From contig JAQGDQ010000045.1 in the NCBI GenBank assembly GCA_030141605.1, forward strand, positions 310,001 to 374,000: a DNA stretch of 64,000 nucleotides. Direction: 5' to 3'. Every line of letters begins with the position of its first letter. Positions within the stretch are counted from its first letter, which is position 1. Below are positions 53,901-60,199 of the stretch, one piece after another. The notes under the pieces were generated by a model that saw nothing but the letters and a program-made list of their open reading frames with translations, was not told the origin of the DNA and searched no databases. The translations under genes and the position numbers were made by a program. The DNA comes from Tubiluchus corallicola (taxonomy: Eukaryota > Priapulida > Priapulimorpha > Priapulimorphida > Tubiluchidae).

Positions 53901-54009
53901 TTGTCTGTTGTTTGTATGTTTAATATTTTGTCTTTTGCAGAATGATACTCATCAGATCAGTCCAGTTCCAGCTTCTCATGCCGGTATCACCAAGTCCATC
54001 ACATTTTAA
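17781..54009 (+). CDS. trio: Trio/Kalirin-type Rho GEF with C-terminal kinase (30 exons, 1432 aa; introns included)
   Basis: The protein is predicted to load GTP onto a Rho-family GTPase (the GEF2 unit of this family acts on RhoA) at the membrane-actin cortex, and to phosphorylate unknown targets through its kinase. Order seen: basic N-terminus 1-55; conserved RSTFRKL..NPVRKL segment around 84-100; DH 272-455; PH 459-580; Ser/Lys-rich linker 596-791; SH3 796-852; Ig 907-1002; FN3 1006-1100; kinase 1123-1380; tail ending in ERRKHQND-type sequence. All 29 introns are GT..AG and every phase closes, giving 1432 codons plus TAA. Human KALRN has the same Ig-FN3-kinase order, TRIO lacks the FN3, and the fly protein lacks the kinase. 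The spectrin, Sec14 and GEF1 parts of long isoforms are not seen here. Exon 1 is the weakest part; the rest is secure. Confidence 0.95.
20215..20274. repeat. 30-bp direct duplication
   Basis: 20215-20244 and 20245-20274 share ATTGTTTATTATAAA and GCCAAACT and differ at two positions. Confidence 0.85.
23892..24680. repeat. imperfect tandem array of a dispersed repeat, about 2.3 units
   Basis: The unit starting at 23892 (AGTGGTAT..GACCTCTGGTCA) recurs at 24264 (AGTGGTATAGG..GACCTCTAGGTCA). Both contain AATGTGAAAATTAG, a GACTTTG/GGCTTTG word and GGTCA..GACATAGG.AAAA.TGTTAAAATGG. A partial third unit begins near 24545. Period about 370 bases. No open frame. Confidence 0.65.
25035..25131 (+). CDS. 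trio: trio exon 2 (residues 56-87)
   Basis: It has a good acceptor (TTTTGCTTGCAG) and donor (TTTAG|GTAAAG). It enters with two bases and leaves with two bases of a codon. It encodes a Ser/Asn/Pro-rich stretch ending in NKRRSTF, the first half of the KRxST..LxKxxTxPVR segment that precedes GEF2 in vertebrate TRIO and KALRN. Any upstream exon of a long isoform would have to join here in the same phase. Confidence 0.85.
25132..26737 (+). other. trio: trio intron 2
   Basis: AT-rich, from GTAAAG to TTTCAG. Nothing recognised inside. Confidence 0.6.
26738..26867 (+). CDS. trio: trio exon 3 (residues 88-131, conserved pre-GEF2 segment)
   Basis: The acceptor is ACTGTTTCAG and the donor AAA|GTAAGT. 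It completes the Arg codon from exon 2 and reads [14 protein letters not shown], closely like the KWLTSPVRRLSSGK of vertebrate TRIO just before GEF2. A Lys/Ser/Thr-rich stretch follows. It ends in phase 0. Confidence 0.93.
29588..30916. mobile_element. possible inserted element (less AT-rich block)
   Basis: The base mix changes from very AT-rich to balanced. The block opens TGTAACATTCGGGTCACGA and contains TCGTGACCCAG near 30629 and CGACCGTGACA near 30897, so GGTCACG words face each other. On the - strand AGTTCGAGGCCC (near 29630) resembles a pol III B box. The edges, target duplication and class could not be fixed. It could be a solo LTR, a SINE composite or an unrelated patch. Confidence 0.25.
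31545..31886. repeat. TTCGAA/GAATTTGAA-rich patch
   Basis: Clustered copies of GAATTTGAAT, TCGAATT, TTTCGAA and their reverse complements at 31545-31670 and again at 31827-31886. Many are self-complementary, so the patch is rich in short palindromes. Confidence 0.6.
32128..32205 (+). CDS. trio: trio exon 4 (residues 132-157)
   Basis: A 78-base phase 0-0 exon between TTACTTGCAG and GAT|GTGAGT. It encodes a short hydrophilic linker ([20 protein letters not shown]) with no domain. Support comes from the splice sites and the preserved frame. A cassette exon is possible because skipping it keeps the frame. Confidence 0.8.
32206..34533 (+). other. trio: trio intron 4
   Basis: From GTGAGT to TTTGCAG. 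A TATGTAT/TA tract at 34424-34462 and an (AAT)n microsatellite at 34472-34492 sit just before exon 5. Nothing else recognised. Confidence 0.6.
34534..34683 (+). CDS. trio: trio exon 5 (residues 158-207, acidic linker with LPPPMEIQ)
   Basis: A phase 0-0 exon (TATTTTGCAG..ATT|GTAAGT). It encodes an acidic stretch followed by [12 protein letters not shown], which matches the VPLPPPMAIQ motif found before GEF2 in vertebrate TRIO and the LPPPMKI of KALRN. The proline run is a possible SH3 ligand; that is inference. Confidence 0.92.
34684..36839 (+). other. trio: trio introns 5 and 6 (around exon 6)
   Basis: Intron 5 is 34684-35915 and intron 6 is 36018-36839. Both are AT-rich with T-rich acceptor tracts. 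No repeats or alternative exons recognised. Confidence 0.6.
35916..36017 (+). CDS. trio: trio exon 6 (residues 208-241)
   Basis: A phase 0-0 exon (TTTTTCAG..ATG|GTAAGT). It encodes [18 protein letters not shown], the same position and pattern as the [20 protein letters not shown] helix before the TRIO DH domain and its KALRN equivalent. Confidence 0.92.
36840..37004 (+). CDS. trio: trio exon 7 (residues 242-296, start of DH domain)
   Basis: A phase 0-0 exon (TTTATAG..AAC|GTAAGC). After an acidic Gln-rich linker it reads [20 protein letters not shown], which is conserved region 1 of a Dbl-homology domain. Glu279 is the invariant glutamate that contacts switch I of the GTPase. The DH domain begins at about residue 272. 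Confidence 0.97.
37005..38183 (+). other. trio: trio intron 7 with two short direct duplications
   Basis: A 40-bp tandem pair (37305-37344 and 37345-37387, GTGATGATCC.A.ACCATT) and a 39-bp pair with one mismatch (37850-37888 and 37902-37940, CTAGTGGTC.ATAATTTTG). A TAAA-rich simple repeat lies at 37398-37430. Confidence 0.8.
38184..38360 (+). CDS. trio: trio exon 8 (residues 297-355, DH domain)
   Basis: A phase 0-0 exon (ATTACTGCAG..TAT|GTAAGC). It contains [18 protein letters not shown], nearly identical to vertebrate TRIO/KALRN GEF2 ([13 protein letters not shown]). It covers the second helical part of the DH domain. Confidence 0.98.
38361..40931 (+). other. trio: trio introns 8 and 9 (around exon 9)
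   Basis: Intron 8 is 38361-39652 and intron 9 is 39740-40931. T-rich on the + strand. Nothing recognised beyond splice signals. Confidence 0.6.
39653..39739 (+). CDS. trio: trio exon 9 (residues 356-384, DH domain)
   Basis: A phase 0-0 exon preceded by TTTTTTATATATAG. The donor GAG|GTTTGT is non-consensus at +3 and +4. It reads [20 protein letters not shown], almost unchanged from the vertebrate GEF2 sequence, so the boundary is secure despite the weak donor. Confidence 0.97.
40932..41024 (+). CDS. trio: trio exon 10 (residues 385-415, DH core CR3)
   Basis: A phase 0-0 exon (CAATTTTGCAG..AAA|GTAAGT). It encodes [17 protein letters not shown] (CR3), the long helix that forms most of the GTPase-binding surface of DH domains. 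It is identical to TRIO GEF2 over [13 protein letters not shown]. Confidence 0.98.
41166..41294 (+). CDS. trio: trio exon 11 (residues 416-458, end of DH)
   Basis: A phase 0-0 exon after a 141-base intron (CGTTTTAG..ACT|GTGAGT). It reads [12 protein letters not shown] and [12 protein letters not shown], the end of the DH domain and the linker helix into the PH domain; the same words occur in the vertebrate proteins. Confidence 0.98.
41665..41844 (+). CDS. trio: trio exon 12 (residues 459-518, PH domain first half)
   Basis: A phase 0-0 exon (GCTTTTCAG..CAG|GTAGGT). It encodes [17 protein letters not shown] and [14 protein letters not shown], strands 1-4 of the PH domain that follows GEF2. The PH normally modulates exchange activity and membrane placement. 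Confidence 0.98.
42438..42667 (+). CDS. trio: trio exon 13 (residues 519-595, PH domain second half)
   Basis: The acceptor is AAATCACAG and the donor GAAGC|GTAAGT; it ends with two bases of a codon. It contains the last PH strands and the C-terminal helix with the diagnostic Trp562 (KDQWVTTM). [16 protein letters not shown] follows, matching the vertebrate NFLNAL.SPIEYQR. The PH domain ends near residue 580. Confidence 0.97.
42668..43605 (+). other. trio: trio intron 13
   Basis: Mostly occupied by the 171-bp tandem duplication listed separately; the rest is AT-rich and featureless. Confidence 0.6.
42960..43296. repeat. apparently exact 171-bp tandem duplication
   Basis: 42960-43130 repeats from 43131, and by eye the copies match at every position over the 166 bases up to 43296 (both begin GATTACCCATTTCTAG and end GAATGACACCATC). 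Because 171 is a multiple of three, a - strand open frame runs through both copies, but it lacks coding features. Confidence 0.95.
43606..43762 (+). CDS. trio: trio exon 14 (residues 595-647, linker)
   Basis: The acceptor is CATTTTAG. The donor AAG|GTACTC is weak, but both phases fit. It encodes a Ser- and Arg/Lys-rich linker ending in RGKKK, with no domain and no clear vertebrate counterpart. Confidence 0.85.
44357..44516 (+). CDS. trio: trio exon 15 (residues 648-700, linker)
   Basis: The acceptor is TTTTACAG and the donor TTTAG|GTAAGT, leaving one base. It starts [10 protein letters not shown] and continues Ser/Ala/Pro-rich. The opening resembles the KKSxSWHT type of element found elsewhere in TRIO/KALRN linkers, but that is a weak comparison. 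Confidence 0.85.
44609..44710 (+). mobile_element. tRNA-derived SINE-like fragment
   Basis: TCCCTATTGATAGGCCTCTAGTGGTTAGCAT resembles a tRNA 5' half with an A box (a perfect CTAGTGGTTAG, as in Glu/Asp tRNAs). GGTTCATGTCGC about 40 bases on stands in for the B box. A T-rich stretch follows. It is too diverged to be a working tRNA and looks related to 15256-15400. Confidence 0.4.
45051..45213 (+). CDS. trio: trio exon 16 (residues 701-754, basic linker)
   Basis: The acceptor is ATCAATTTAG and the donor CCAAA|GTAAGA. It enters with two bases and leaves with two. It encodes a strongly basic stretch ([29 protein letters not shown]) then an acidic end. No domain. Supported by splice sites and phase. 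Confidence 0.85.
45455..45563 (+). CDS. trio: trio exon 17 (residues 755-791, linker)
   Basis: The acceptor is CATACCTTTAG and the donor GCT|GTAAGT. One entering base completes an Asn codon, and the exon ends in phase 0. It encodes [19 protein letters not shown] and a charged end, the last linker piece before the SH3. Short and unconserved, but it is the only piece seen here that joins the phases of exons 16 and 18. Confidence 0.83.
45955..46035 (+). CDS. trio: trio exon 18 (residues 792-818, SH3 first half)
   Basis: A phase 0-0 exon (GTTGCTGTAG..CAG|GTATGA). It reads [22 protein letters not shown], which fits the opening strands of the second TRIO/KALRN SH3 ([16 protein letters not shown]). 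The ALYDY-type Asp800-Tyr801 pair is present. Confidence 0.97.
46662..46786 (+). CDS. trio: trio exon 19 (residues 819-859, SH3 second half)
   Basis: The acceptor is GTATTGTTAG and the donor GGCAA|GTATGT. It contains [10 protein letters not shown] and [13 protein letters not shown], very close to KALRN ([23 protein letters not shown]). The tryptophan that normally lines the SH3 peptide groove is replaced by the MCLVY sequence, as in the vertebrate family. The GWVP end is kept. Confidence 0.97.
46965..47094 (+). CDS. trio: trio exon 20 (residues 860-903, linker SH3 to Ig)
   Basis: The acceptor is GTTTTGCAG and the donor CAG|GTGAGA. It reads [18 protein letters not shown], corresponding to the KKS.SWHT.R.RK stretch after the SH3 in vertebrates, then a polar run to RVNMQ. 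It ends in phase 0. Confidence 0.93.
47740..47890 (+). CDS. trio: trio exon 21 (residues 904-953, Ig domain first half)
   Basis: The acceptor is AAACTGCAG and the donor ACAG|GTACAG, leaving one base. [10 protein letters not shown] corresponds to LNPNFI..PEF in KALRN. Cys932 (TLTCKVC) and Trp944 (VIVWKGP) are the Ig strand B cysteine and strand C tryptophan. It is an intracellular I-set type Ig. Confidence 0.97.
47891..48726 (+). other. trio: trio intron 21
   Basis: Splits the Ig domain. Most of it is the foldback repeat at 48053-48566. Confidence 0.65.
48053..48566. mobile_element. foldback repeat with tRNA-like arms
   Basis: Arms of about 190-205 bases (48053-48245 and 48360-48566) are imperfect reverse complements. 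Outer ends are TTTTGATACCAAACTTGAAAG and CTTTCAAGTTTGGTATCAAA; inner parts pair CAGTCTAAAGTTCATCCC with GGGGTGAACTTTGGACTG. The loop is about 114 bases. On the - strand the left arm reads GTGGCCTAGTACTC..GTTCAAATTC, like tRNA A and B boxes at tRNA spacing (48097-48164). The right arm has a more decayed version on the + strand (about 48441-48530). Confidence 0.75.
48727..48876 (+). CDS. trio: trio exon 22 (residues 954-1003, Ig domain second half)
   Basis: A 150-base exon entering with two bases and leaving with one. It reads [20 protein letters not shown], then NAKNELG: the D-x-G-x-Y-x-C signature with Cys985, which pairs with Cys932 of exon 21. The acceptor (ACTTCGCATAG) has a poor pyrimidine tract and follows an intron holding a large foldback repeat. 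Confidence 0.96.
49073..49204 (+). CDS. trio: trio exon 23 (residues 1004-1047, FN3 first half)
   Basis: The acceptor is TTTTTTGTTAG and the donor CAAG|GTAATT. It encodes [12 protein letters not shown] and [12 protein letters not shown]. Trp1026 and Tyr1040 are the core residues of a fibronectin type III domain, as in KALRN (VILRWLPPSSTGNCTISGYTVEYRE). Confidence 0.97.
49756..50005 (+). CDS. trio: trio exon 24 (residues 1048-1130, FN3 second half and kinase start)
   Basis: The acceptor is AATTTGCAG and the donor GGCAG|GTAAGA. It reads [20 protein letters not shown], typical of the FN3 F-G region, then a linker and [19 protein letters not shown], where the kinase domain begins. The Gly-rich loop is split between this exon and the next. 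Confidence 0.97.
50375..50575 (+). CDS. trio: trio exon 25 (residues 1131-1197, kinase N-lobe)
   Basis: The acceptor is CTCATTTTCAG and the donor AAAAT|GTAAGT. It completes the Gly-rich loop (GRGRFSVVK). It carries the ATP-anchoring Lys1152 (AAAKFISKK), the helix C Glu1167 (ENEFSIL) and the strand up to the gatekeeper (SSYILILKM). Confidence 0.97.
50803..50941 (+). CDS. trio: trio exon 26 (residues 1198-1244, kinase catalytic loop)
   Basis: The acceptor is CTATTTTTCAG and the donor AAG|GTAATA. It ends [15 protein letters not shown]: the catalytic Asp1242 and Lys1244 are present in an HLD rather than HRD motif, the same substitution as in TRIO and KALRN. Confidence 0.98.
51351..51526 (+). CDS. 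trio: trio exon 27 (residues 1245-1302, kinase activation segment)
   Basis: The acceptor is TTTTGTTTCAG and the donor ATGTG|GTAGGT. It contains PENLLID (Asn1247), KLVDFGDAR (Asp1263 of an intact DFG) and SPEFAAPEL (APE at 1287-1289). Human KALRN has DLE instead of DFG; this protein keeps the TRIO-like DFG. Confidence 0.98.
51963..52142 (+). CDS. trio: trio exon 28 (residues 1303-1362, kinase C-lobe)
   Basis: The acceptor is TTTTTCTTTAG and the donor ATCAG|GTAACT. It reads [20 protein letters not shown], then EETCSNI, the helix F-G region, nearly identical to the vertebrate sequence. Confidence 0.98.
52434..52575 (+). CDS. trio: trio exon 29 (residues 1363-1410, end of kinase)
   Basis: The acceptor is TTCCCTTCAG and the donor CAA|GTAGGT. 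It reads [15 protein letters not shown]; Arg1365 is the conserved arginine that pairs with the APE glutamate. After a Ser/Pro spacer comes [11 protein letters not shown], matching the FIERRKHQ of TRIO and KALRN. Confidence 0.96.
53941..54009 (+). CDS. trio: trio exon 30 (residues 1411-1432 and TAA stop)
   Basis: The acceptor GTCTTTTGCAG is strong. The exon starts [10 protein letters not shown], continuing ERRKHQ with ND as in vertebrates (KHQNDVRPI), and stops at TAA (54007-54009) after 22 residues. Confidence 0.92.
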   Translation, partial: NDTHQISPVPASHAGITKSITF

Positions 54010-55860
54010 TTTCACCTGCAATGGTGGAAATGTGTCATTCCAGATCGTGCGTTAACAAAAGATAGATGACCCGAGTCAGTCAGTGGATGTTTGATTGTCA
54101 TAGTTGGATAGCCACATGTGCGCTGCTTTTTTGACAAATTTAGAATTGCGAAAATGGAGCAATGAATGTTTCAGCAAGTTTGGTGGTAGTTACTGGCCGC
54201 GTTATATTACTGGCTTTTGTTGGTTTTTATAATGTGAGTTGGTTGTAGTGACTGGAGGTAGCAGAGAATCTAGAAGTTGTTTCTAAACGGGCTTGTAGTG
54301 GCACTTAAAATAGCAAAATAGTTTTATTTTGATTGTGTATTTACTTGCAAAAAATTGTACATGTGTAAAAGCTAGCTTGTAAAACGTAAATATCATGTAT
54401 TTTGTGAGACTTAAATTGAAAGTCATTTGACTTCCCTGTGAACTGTTCTTCCTAATTTGTACTAATTTATTAAATGAATATACTTTTATTATTAGCCAGT
54501 TTTCAGTAAATTTTGATTAGCAAAAGATTGTTATGGTTGTGTATTATAGTTTTGGAATTTTTGAGTAGGTTTGTAAATATTTGTGAATTAAGAACCTCGA
54601 GTATATATTTAACGTATCTAAGGTTGTAGATACCAATTATTATCTCTTATAGTGATAATGGACTACTAAATATTTATATCGTAGCCATTCGCTTGTACAT
54701 AAAAAGATGCTTTCTGCCTCAGTTATCAAAACTGTTATGTACTTGCGGACACTGAAATAATGTAATGTTGAGTCTTTGTGTTAAGAAACTCATTTGCAAA
54801 GTTTGATGCATGTACCTTCAAATTTAATAGCTCTTTTGAGGTTTAATTACGATAATTGTGGTCGGTGCATATTTTGCTTAAAAAGTGATATTTGCTGTAT
54901 GTATGTGTAAAAATGTCTGTATGTATGTATGTTTCTTATAAGAATAATGTACATGATACTTATAATATTTGTAGAGTTTACTGCTATTGCTGTTGCGCTT
55001 GAAGTTTGGTTGTATTTTTTAAATTTCATTTATAGTAAGCATTTTTGTTTGGCTTGGCACATTTTCTTATCTGAATAATCAATATAATGTAAGTTTATAC
55101 TGTTCCAGATTATGCACTCGCTGCTGATGCATGTGCATTTACGATTACTGTATGTTTTTAGATGTGATAGTTACAATACATTTTCTGTTCATGCAGCTTT
55201 CATTCTGACAGATTTCATGTGTGTAATTTGATTTTCTCACATTGAGAAAGTGTCCAATTTGCATCCAAAGTAAATTAAAATGTAGTTTTGTACAAAACTA
55301 GGTAAGTACAATTTAGAGTTATTTTATCAATAAGTAAAATTTATTTATAACAATTAAGGCTTTTGTCTGTCTGTACTGTTTTTTGCAACTTTGTTATTTC
55401 GCATATTGAATCTCCAGTCTTTTCATTCTTAGTATTTTTAATGAGCAGTTTCTTGTATTTTGATATCGGAAACTTAACTGTGTGTGATGTTATATTGTAA
55501 CTTCATAAAGATTAATTTCGATCTTCCAGGCTTGCAAAATTTAAGGAAACACCGTCCATAGTACTCAATTTATTTTGTTAACATCTGAAGCCCAACTCCA
55601 CATTACAGTAGAATTTTGCAACAAATGCAATTCCTGCTATGCTTGCCTAAGTCTTTTTTATAACTCTGCATGTTTTGCAAATGATGATTATGCTTGTACA
55701 TATTATTAGCCACTTGTTGTTGCTTTAATTGTAATTAAAATGTTGAGCTTTTTCATGTTATGGATATTAAATTTATTTGTAGATATTATTCAGTCGAAAT
55801 TCTAGTTCTCTTATGAATAGAGTGTGATTATAATAAAATATCAACTATTAACTAAATAAT
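54010..55860 (+). other. trio: probable trio 3' UTR
   Basis: AT-rich, T-run-rich sequence directly after the stop, with no exon-like reading. The first canonical AATAAA found after the stop lies at 55832-55837, followed by a T/G-rich stretch (around 55890), so an end near 55855 is plausible. ATTAAA variants earlier (for example near 54467 and 55735) could give shorter ends. A GTATGTAT simple repeat lies at about 54897-54932. Confidence 0.45.
55832..55837 (+). terminator. candidate polyadenylation signal AATAAA
   Basis: The first exact AATAAA found downstream of the trio stop codon, with T/G-rich sequence 50-70 bases further on. The distance from the stop (1.8 kb) is plausible for a 3' UTR, but no transcript end is visible. 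Confidence 0.35.
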
Positions 55861-56891
55861 TTGATGCTTTGGACAATTTTTAGCAAAGGTGCATTATCTT
55901 TTTTGGAGATGGTAGTATAGTATATTGTTCATCTTTAGGTTAGTATAGTATATTGTTTATCTTTGGAGGATCGAATTTCTATATAAAACACTACAACTAA
56001 AAATTAGACAGCAGCAGCAGCAACAACGTCAGCAACAAAATTAGTGGCATTATAGTGCCTGTCTTGAAAACGTCCACCATGCATCAGTAGTAGATCCGTT
56101 TGATTGACAGCTGAAATTTTGACCCTTTTTAAGTTTATTAGCTTGCTGGTCATTGTGTCATTGTCATATGCCACAGGTAGCTAGATGAACTGAATACTTA
56201 TTATATCATTGGTATTTGAAGTTTTGACAAATGATTTTCGGAAGAACGCTGGAAAAAAGTCGTTCATTTACAGTATTGGTACTAAGAGAACATCCAGCTG
56301 TCAATCGTTAATGTACAATTTACTTCATGTACATGGTTGTGGCGAGACGGGAATCCAGTTCATTGTTAAAGAATTCCTTCGAATGTGACACTGAACCAAG
56401 AGAGGATTGGAGTTCCTCTCTTCTTCCACCGATGGCGCCACCGTCTATATAGGCTCAAACACCCCTCAAAACAATGACTCCATAGTACATTATGCAGATG
56501 TGTTACTAGAAGCCACAGTCTTGAGATGATAAAGAGTGATTAAGGGGTTCTGATTTGCAGTCTGGTCTGATTTTAAACTGTGATCTTCATTCTTGATCCC
56601 AGACTATAGCTGTAGTAAAATATAAAAGTTCAGCAGTCTAAAATGAAATTTGCAACTAGTCCCTAAGGGCTTGAGCGATTTTGTTGGGCAGTTAACTAAT
56701 CTTTATGATGGCAGGGAGCAATGAGTTCGATAAACGGATGACAATCAGCCAGCTAAAGTCAGGAAGATATATGTAGATAATCCAGTAATTTTTTCCAGTT
56801 CAAAAGTGCGCGGTTTGCACAGTGGCCGTATTATCCATATAGCCTGATTAGGATAAAGCCTAGGGGCTACAAGGGACTATTCCATTTTCAA

Positions 56892-57433
56892 GACGATTTC
56901 AGAAGTGTCCAACTCAATTTCAGACTTATCTAAATGAATTTAAGATTGTCCAAGTCAGTTTCGGAAATGTCCAATCGAATTTCAATTTTGTCCAAATGTG
57001 TTAAAGCTTGCTGCATTAGCTAACGTGCTACTTTAAAGAAAGTAAGAGAAGAGTTGTTGTTAATCACTCCAAATTTTATATAATTGCTTGTGTCAAATTT
57101 TCTGTAGATTTTGTAATATCAGGTACCGTTATAGCCCTAGTAGCTTTTGGCTATTGTTAAAATAATAAAATGTTTTGCTGAAAAGTTTTGTATTGAAGGG
57201 AAAAAGAACTTTATGTACACAAAAAATAAATAAATATACATGTTAATTGCATTAACGGTAATTATTTTGATCAATTGAGCAAAATCATCGAAAATTAATG
57301 ATATAGTACAGAATAAAATACAAATACCTACAATATGACAGAAATCTGAAATTGACTTGGTCAAATGTAAAATTCGTTTTCAAATATCTGAAATTGAGTT
57401 GGGCAACCTGAAATTAACTTGGACATTTCTGAA
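56892..57433. repeat. foldback with 21-bp tandem-repeat arms (FB-like)
   Basis: The left arm (56892-56998) has five units close to ATTTCAGAAATGTCCAAGTCA. The right arm (57341-57433) has four to five units of the reverse complement (TGAAATTGACTTGGACATTTC). The spacer of about 340 bases is AT-rich and non-coding. Same architecture as 5124-5530, with an unrelated unit. Confidence 0.75.
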
Positions 57434-57807
57434 GTAGATGTTGAAATATTGTAGAAATAAGAAAATTATCTTTCAGTAAGACCGCTTTCTTGTTGTAGCG
57501 AATCAAATCTCTTATTTTAAAACAATTATCGATAAATTATATGTATTTTAAATAAAATTTCATTCGTCTGAAAATATTACACACAATTATGGGAGTTGAA
57601 CAATTATACTCCCAAAATTTCTATAGAATTTGTGTAGAATTTTTCTATCCGACCCGCAAAATAAATATAATGATATTCATTATTATTTGTATTAATATTT
57701 ATTAACATTTAATCTAAAATAATGTACAAATAATAAAGTGCATCCATAAAACGCTGAAAAGATTTATAGGAATCATGTGTTGCGGCCTAGTGCCAATCGT
57801 AGCAGGT

Positions 57808-57880
57808 TATACTGTAATGGGTGGCCTACATGAATGTAGGAGGCTTACTGTAGCGGGTGGCCTACATCGGCATCGGAGGC
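57808..57880. repeat. 37-bp imperfect tandem pair
   Basis: TTA(TA)CTGTA..GGGTGGCCTACAT..GGAGGC occurs at 57808-57844 and 57845-57880. Confidence 0.8.
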
Positions 57881-58293
57881 CTCCCGAAGGTGCATATACT
57901 AAGTATTAGAGACCCAGTCATGAATCGGCTTTAGGTTTGTGTATAAACGGTCGCTTGAAGATACATGCTGGAAATGGCGATGTTTCTGCAAGCTCATTTT
58001 TTGGTTTTTATGGTTATTATTGTGGTCACGTTTTCTTGCTCTCAGGCTACTCAAATCATAAAGATCTTCTCTCTAATGTTAAGCAGAGCAAATAAGCTGA
58101 GTCATTTTACACGTTTTGCCACTTTGGTGCTTGGGTGATGAACTATAAATGAAATTTACACGGTACAAATTTTACAAATTTTTGCGAGTTGTCATTTGAA
58201 AAATTTTGCAACATACAGGGGTCAATAAACTGAAGCCTTTAGAGTGAAAACTAAACGCGTGGGCTGTGCTGGACAAAAAAAATTATCGCAAAA

Positions 58294-58513
<220 letters not shown>

Positions 58514-60067
58514 CCAAGCAAATGACCAAATAATGCTTATACACTCGGGTGGATAAAAAGTAAGTCCTTGTCAAAAATCCATCACTTTGCACTAAAAAAA
58601 ATTCGCCGTGAAAACAGACACAGATACTGTGAACAATACTAAATTTTAAATAAGAAATGGGCATTTCAAAGCTGTAAAAAAGTTCAAATTTCCTAGAAAC
58701 AAAAAATATATAATTTATCCTTTAAGTTTCTTTTACTTGCATTGAAAAATTGTTCACTATGTTTTCCTGACACTTTAATTGCTTTTCAAAATCAAGGCCT
58801 GAATTGATCAACAGTTTTTATACTAAATGTTTGTGTATTTTTTGACTTTCTTTACAAACATTAGTGAGTGCCAAAATGTTTCTAGTTTACCATATTTCAT
58901 ATACAAGTTGGATAAAAATTCTCGGCTCTGTGTCATTTTACAAATGGCTTACTCTGTGTATAATAGGAACAACCATGTTTATTTCTATTTGTAGTACCTT
59001 TTTACAGTATAGTAGTTCTATGATACTTTGATACAAATTAATATTTCCCAAAATTATGATGCCATTATAGGTTAACTAGTACCAACTATGTTTTTACGAG
59101 ACGCGATAATTTTGTTAATTTGTAGCAATTTATCGACGCATTTATGTATGAGTTGTTTTTCTAATAACTTTTACCTAGTTTCTTACAAGTGCGTGCGGAA
59201 CTTTATTTAATTTAAATTGTATTAACAATGCCTAATTTTTTTCAATATTAATTGATCGAAACTATGACGTTGTCGGTAGCCTTAACAATTATTGTGTGTA
59301 TAGTTTCAGTGCAATAATTATCAATAATTTAGAAAACCTTTAGTTACGTTAAACTCTAACCTCAATTGGCCTTGAACACATTTTAATTTTTGGCCAGTAA
59401 CCTTTTCAGAGCGAGTTTCACATAAGAGTAAGTTCGCAAATACGCGTGATGCACGAGTTTAGTTTATTTATTATCCGTCCAGACCATGGAATGTTTGACG
59501 AGCTGAAATGAAGCCAAATAGCCAATAATGAAATGGGGCGCACAGAATTCCATCAAAGTGTTGAGAAATTTGAATATCGCTCTCCCGAGCAAACATAATC
59601 TAATACTTTCGAGAGTCGCGAACAAGTGAAAATCATTTTCTGGCGTGCAGCTTTCTGTCCGTCTGCCTGTTTGCATGTCTGTTACAGTCTATATTCAACA
59701 TCATCCCTCGTATGTTGCCAATGTTGGGTCACTAGCCGCACAATATTGAGCTAAAACATTATTGAGACCTACATACCGCAATTAGTGGCACGGATATTAC
59801 CTATATAGCTACCTGGCAAATGTGTTTGTTTAGCGTTCCTGGAGTTTGGGTCTTGTAATTATATCTAGGTTAAAGGAAAATGTGCATGGCTTTGGTGCTG
59901 CGTTAGCACAGATTCTGTGAATAAGACTAGTCTCGATAAGCCCTGAATAAATTCGAAATTGTACATGATACCACATATATGATAAATCTATCTTATATAT
60001 TAAAAACTGTTAGTGTAGCTATTGCATGTTATTAAGATGAAGAAAAATCAACGCAGGACAAGCAATA

Positions 60068-60197
60068 CCGTATAATGAGGTTACTTGAGGCACTAGGATT
60101 AGTTGAGACAAAATAGGAGGCAAAGTTTATAAACCAGCACAATTTCCGCCAGTTTTGTCTCAAGTAATCCTGTTAGTTTAAGTACCCAATTATACGG
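60068..60197. mobile_element. 130-bp MITE with about 46-bp terminal inverted repeats and TA flanks
   Basis: The left end (60068-60114, CCGTATAATGAGG..AGGATTAGTTGAGACAAAA) pairs with the right end (60152-60197, TTTTGTCTCAAGTAATCC..AATTATACGG). TA lies directly outside both ends (60066-60067 and 60198-60199), the duplication made by Tc1/mariner-type transposases. The centre of about 37 bases is unpaired. Confidence 0.75.
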
Positions 60198-60199
60198 TA

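Larger units (their letters stand above)
50942..53940 (+). other. trio: trio introns 26 to 29
   Basis: Introns 50942-51350, 51527-51962, 52143-52433 and 52576-53940. The last one contains an acceptor-like site before 53332 that could start an alternative terminal exon (see findings). Confidence 0.55.
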
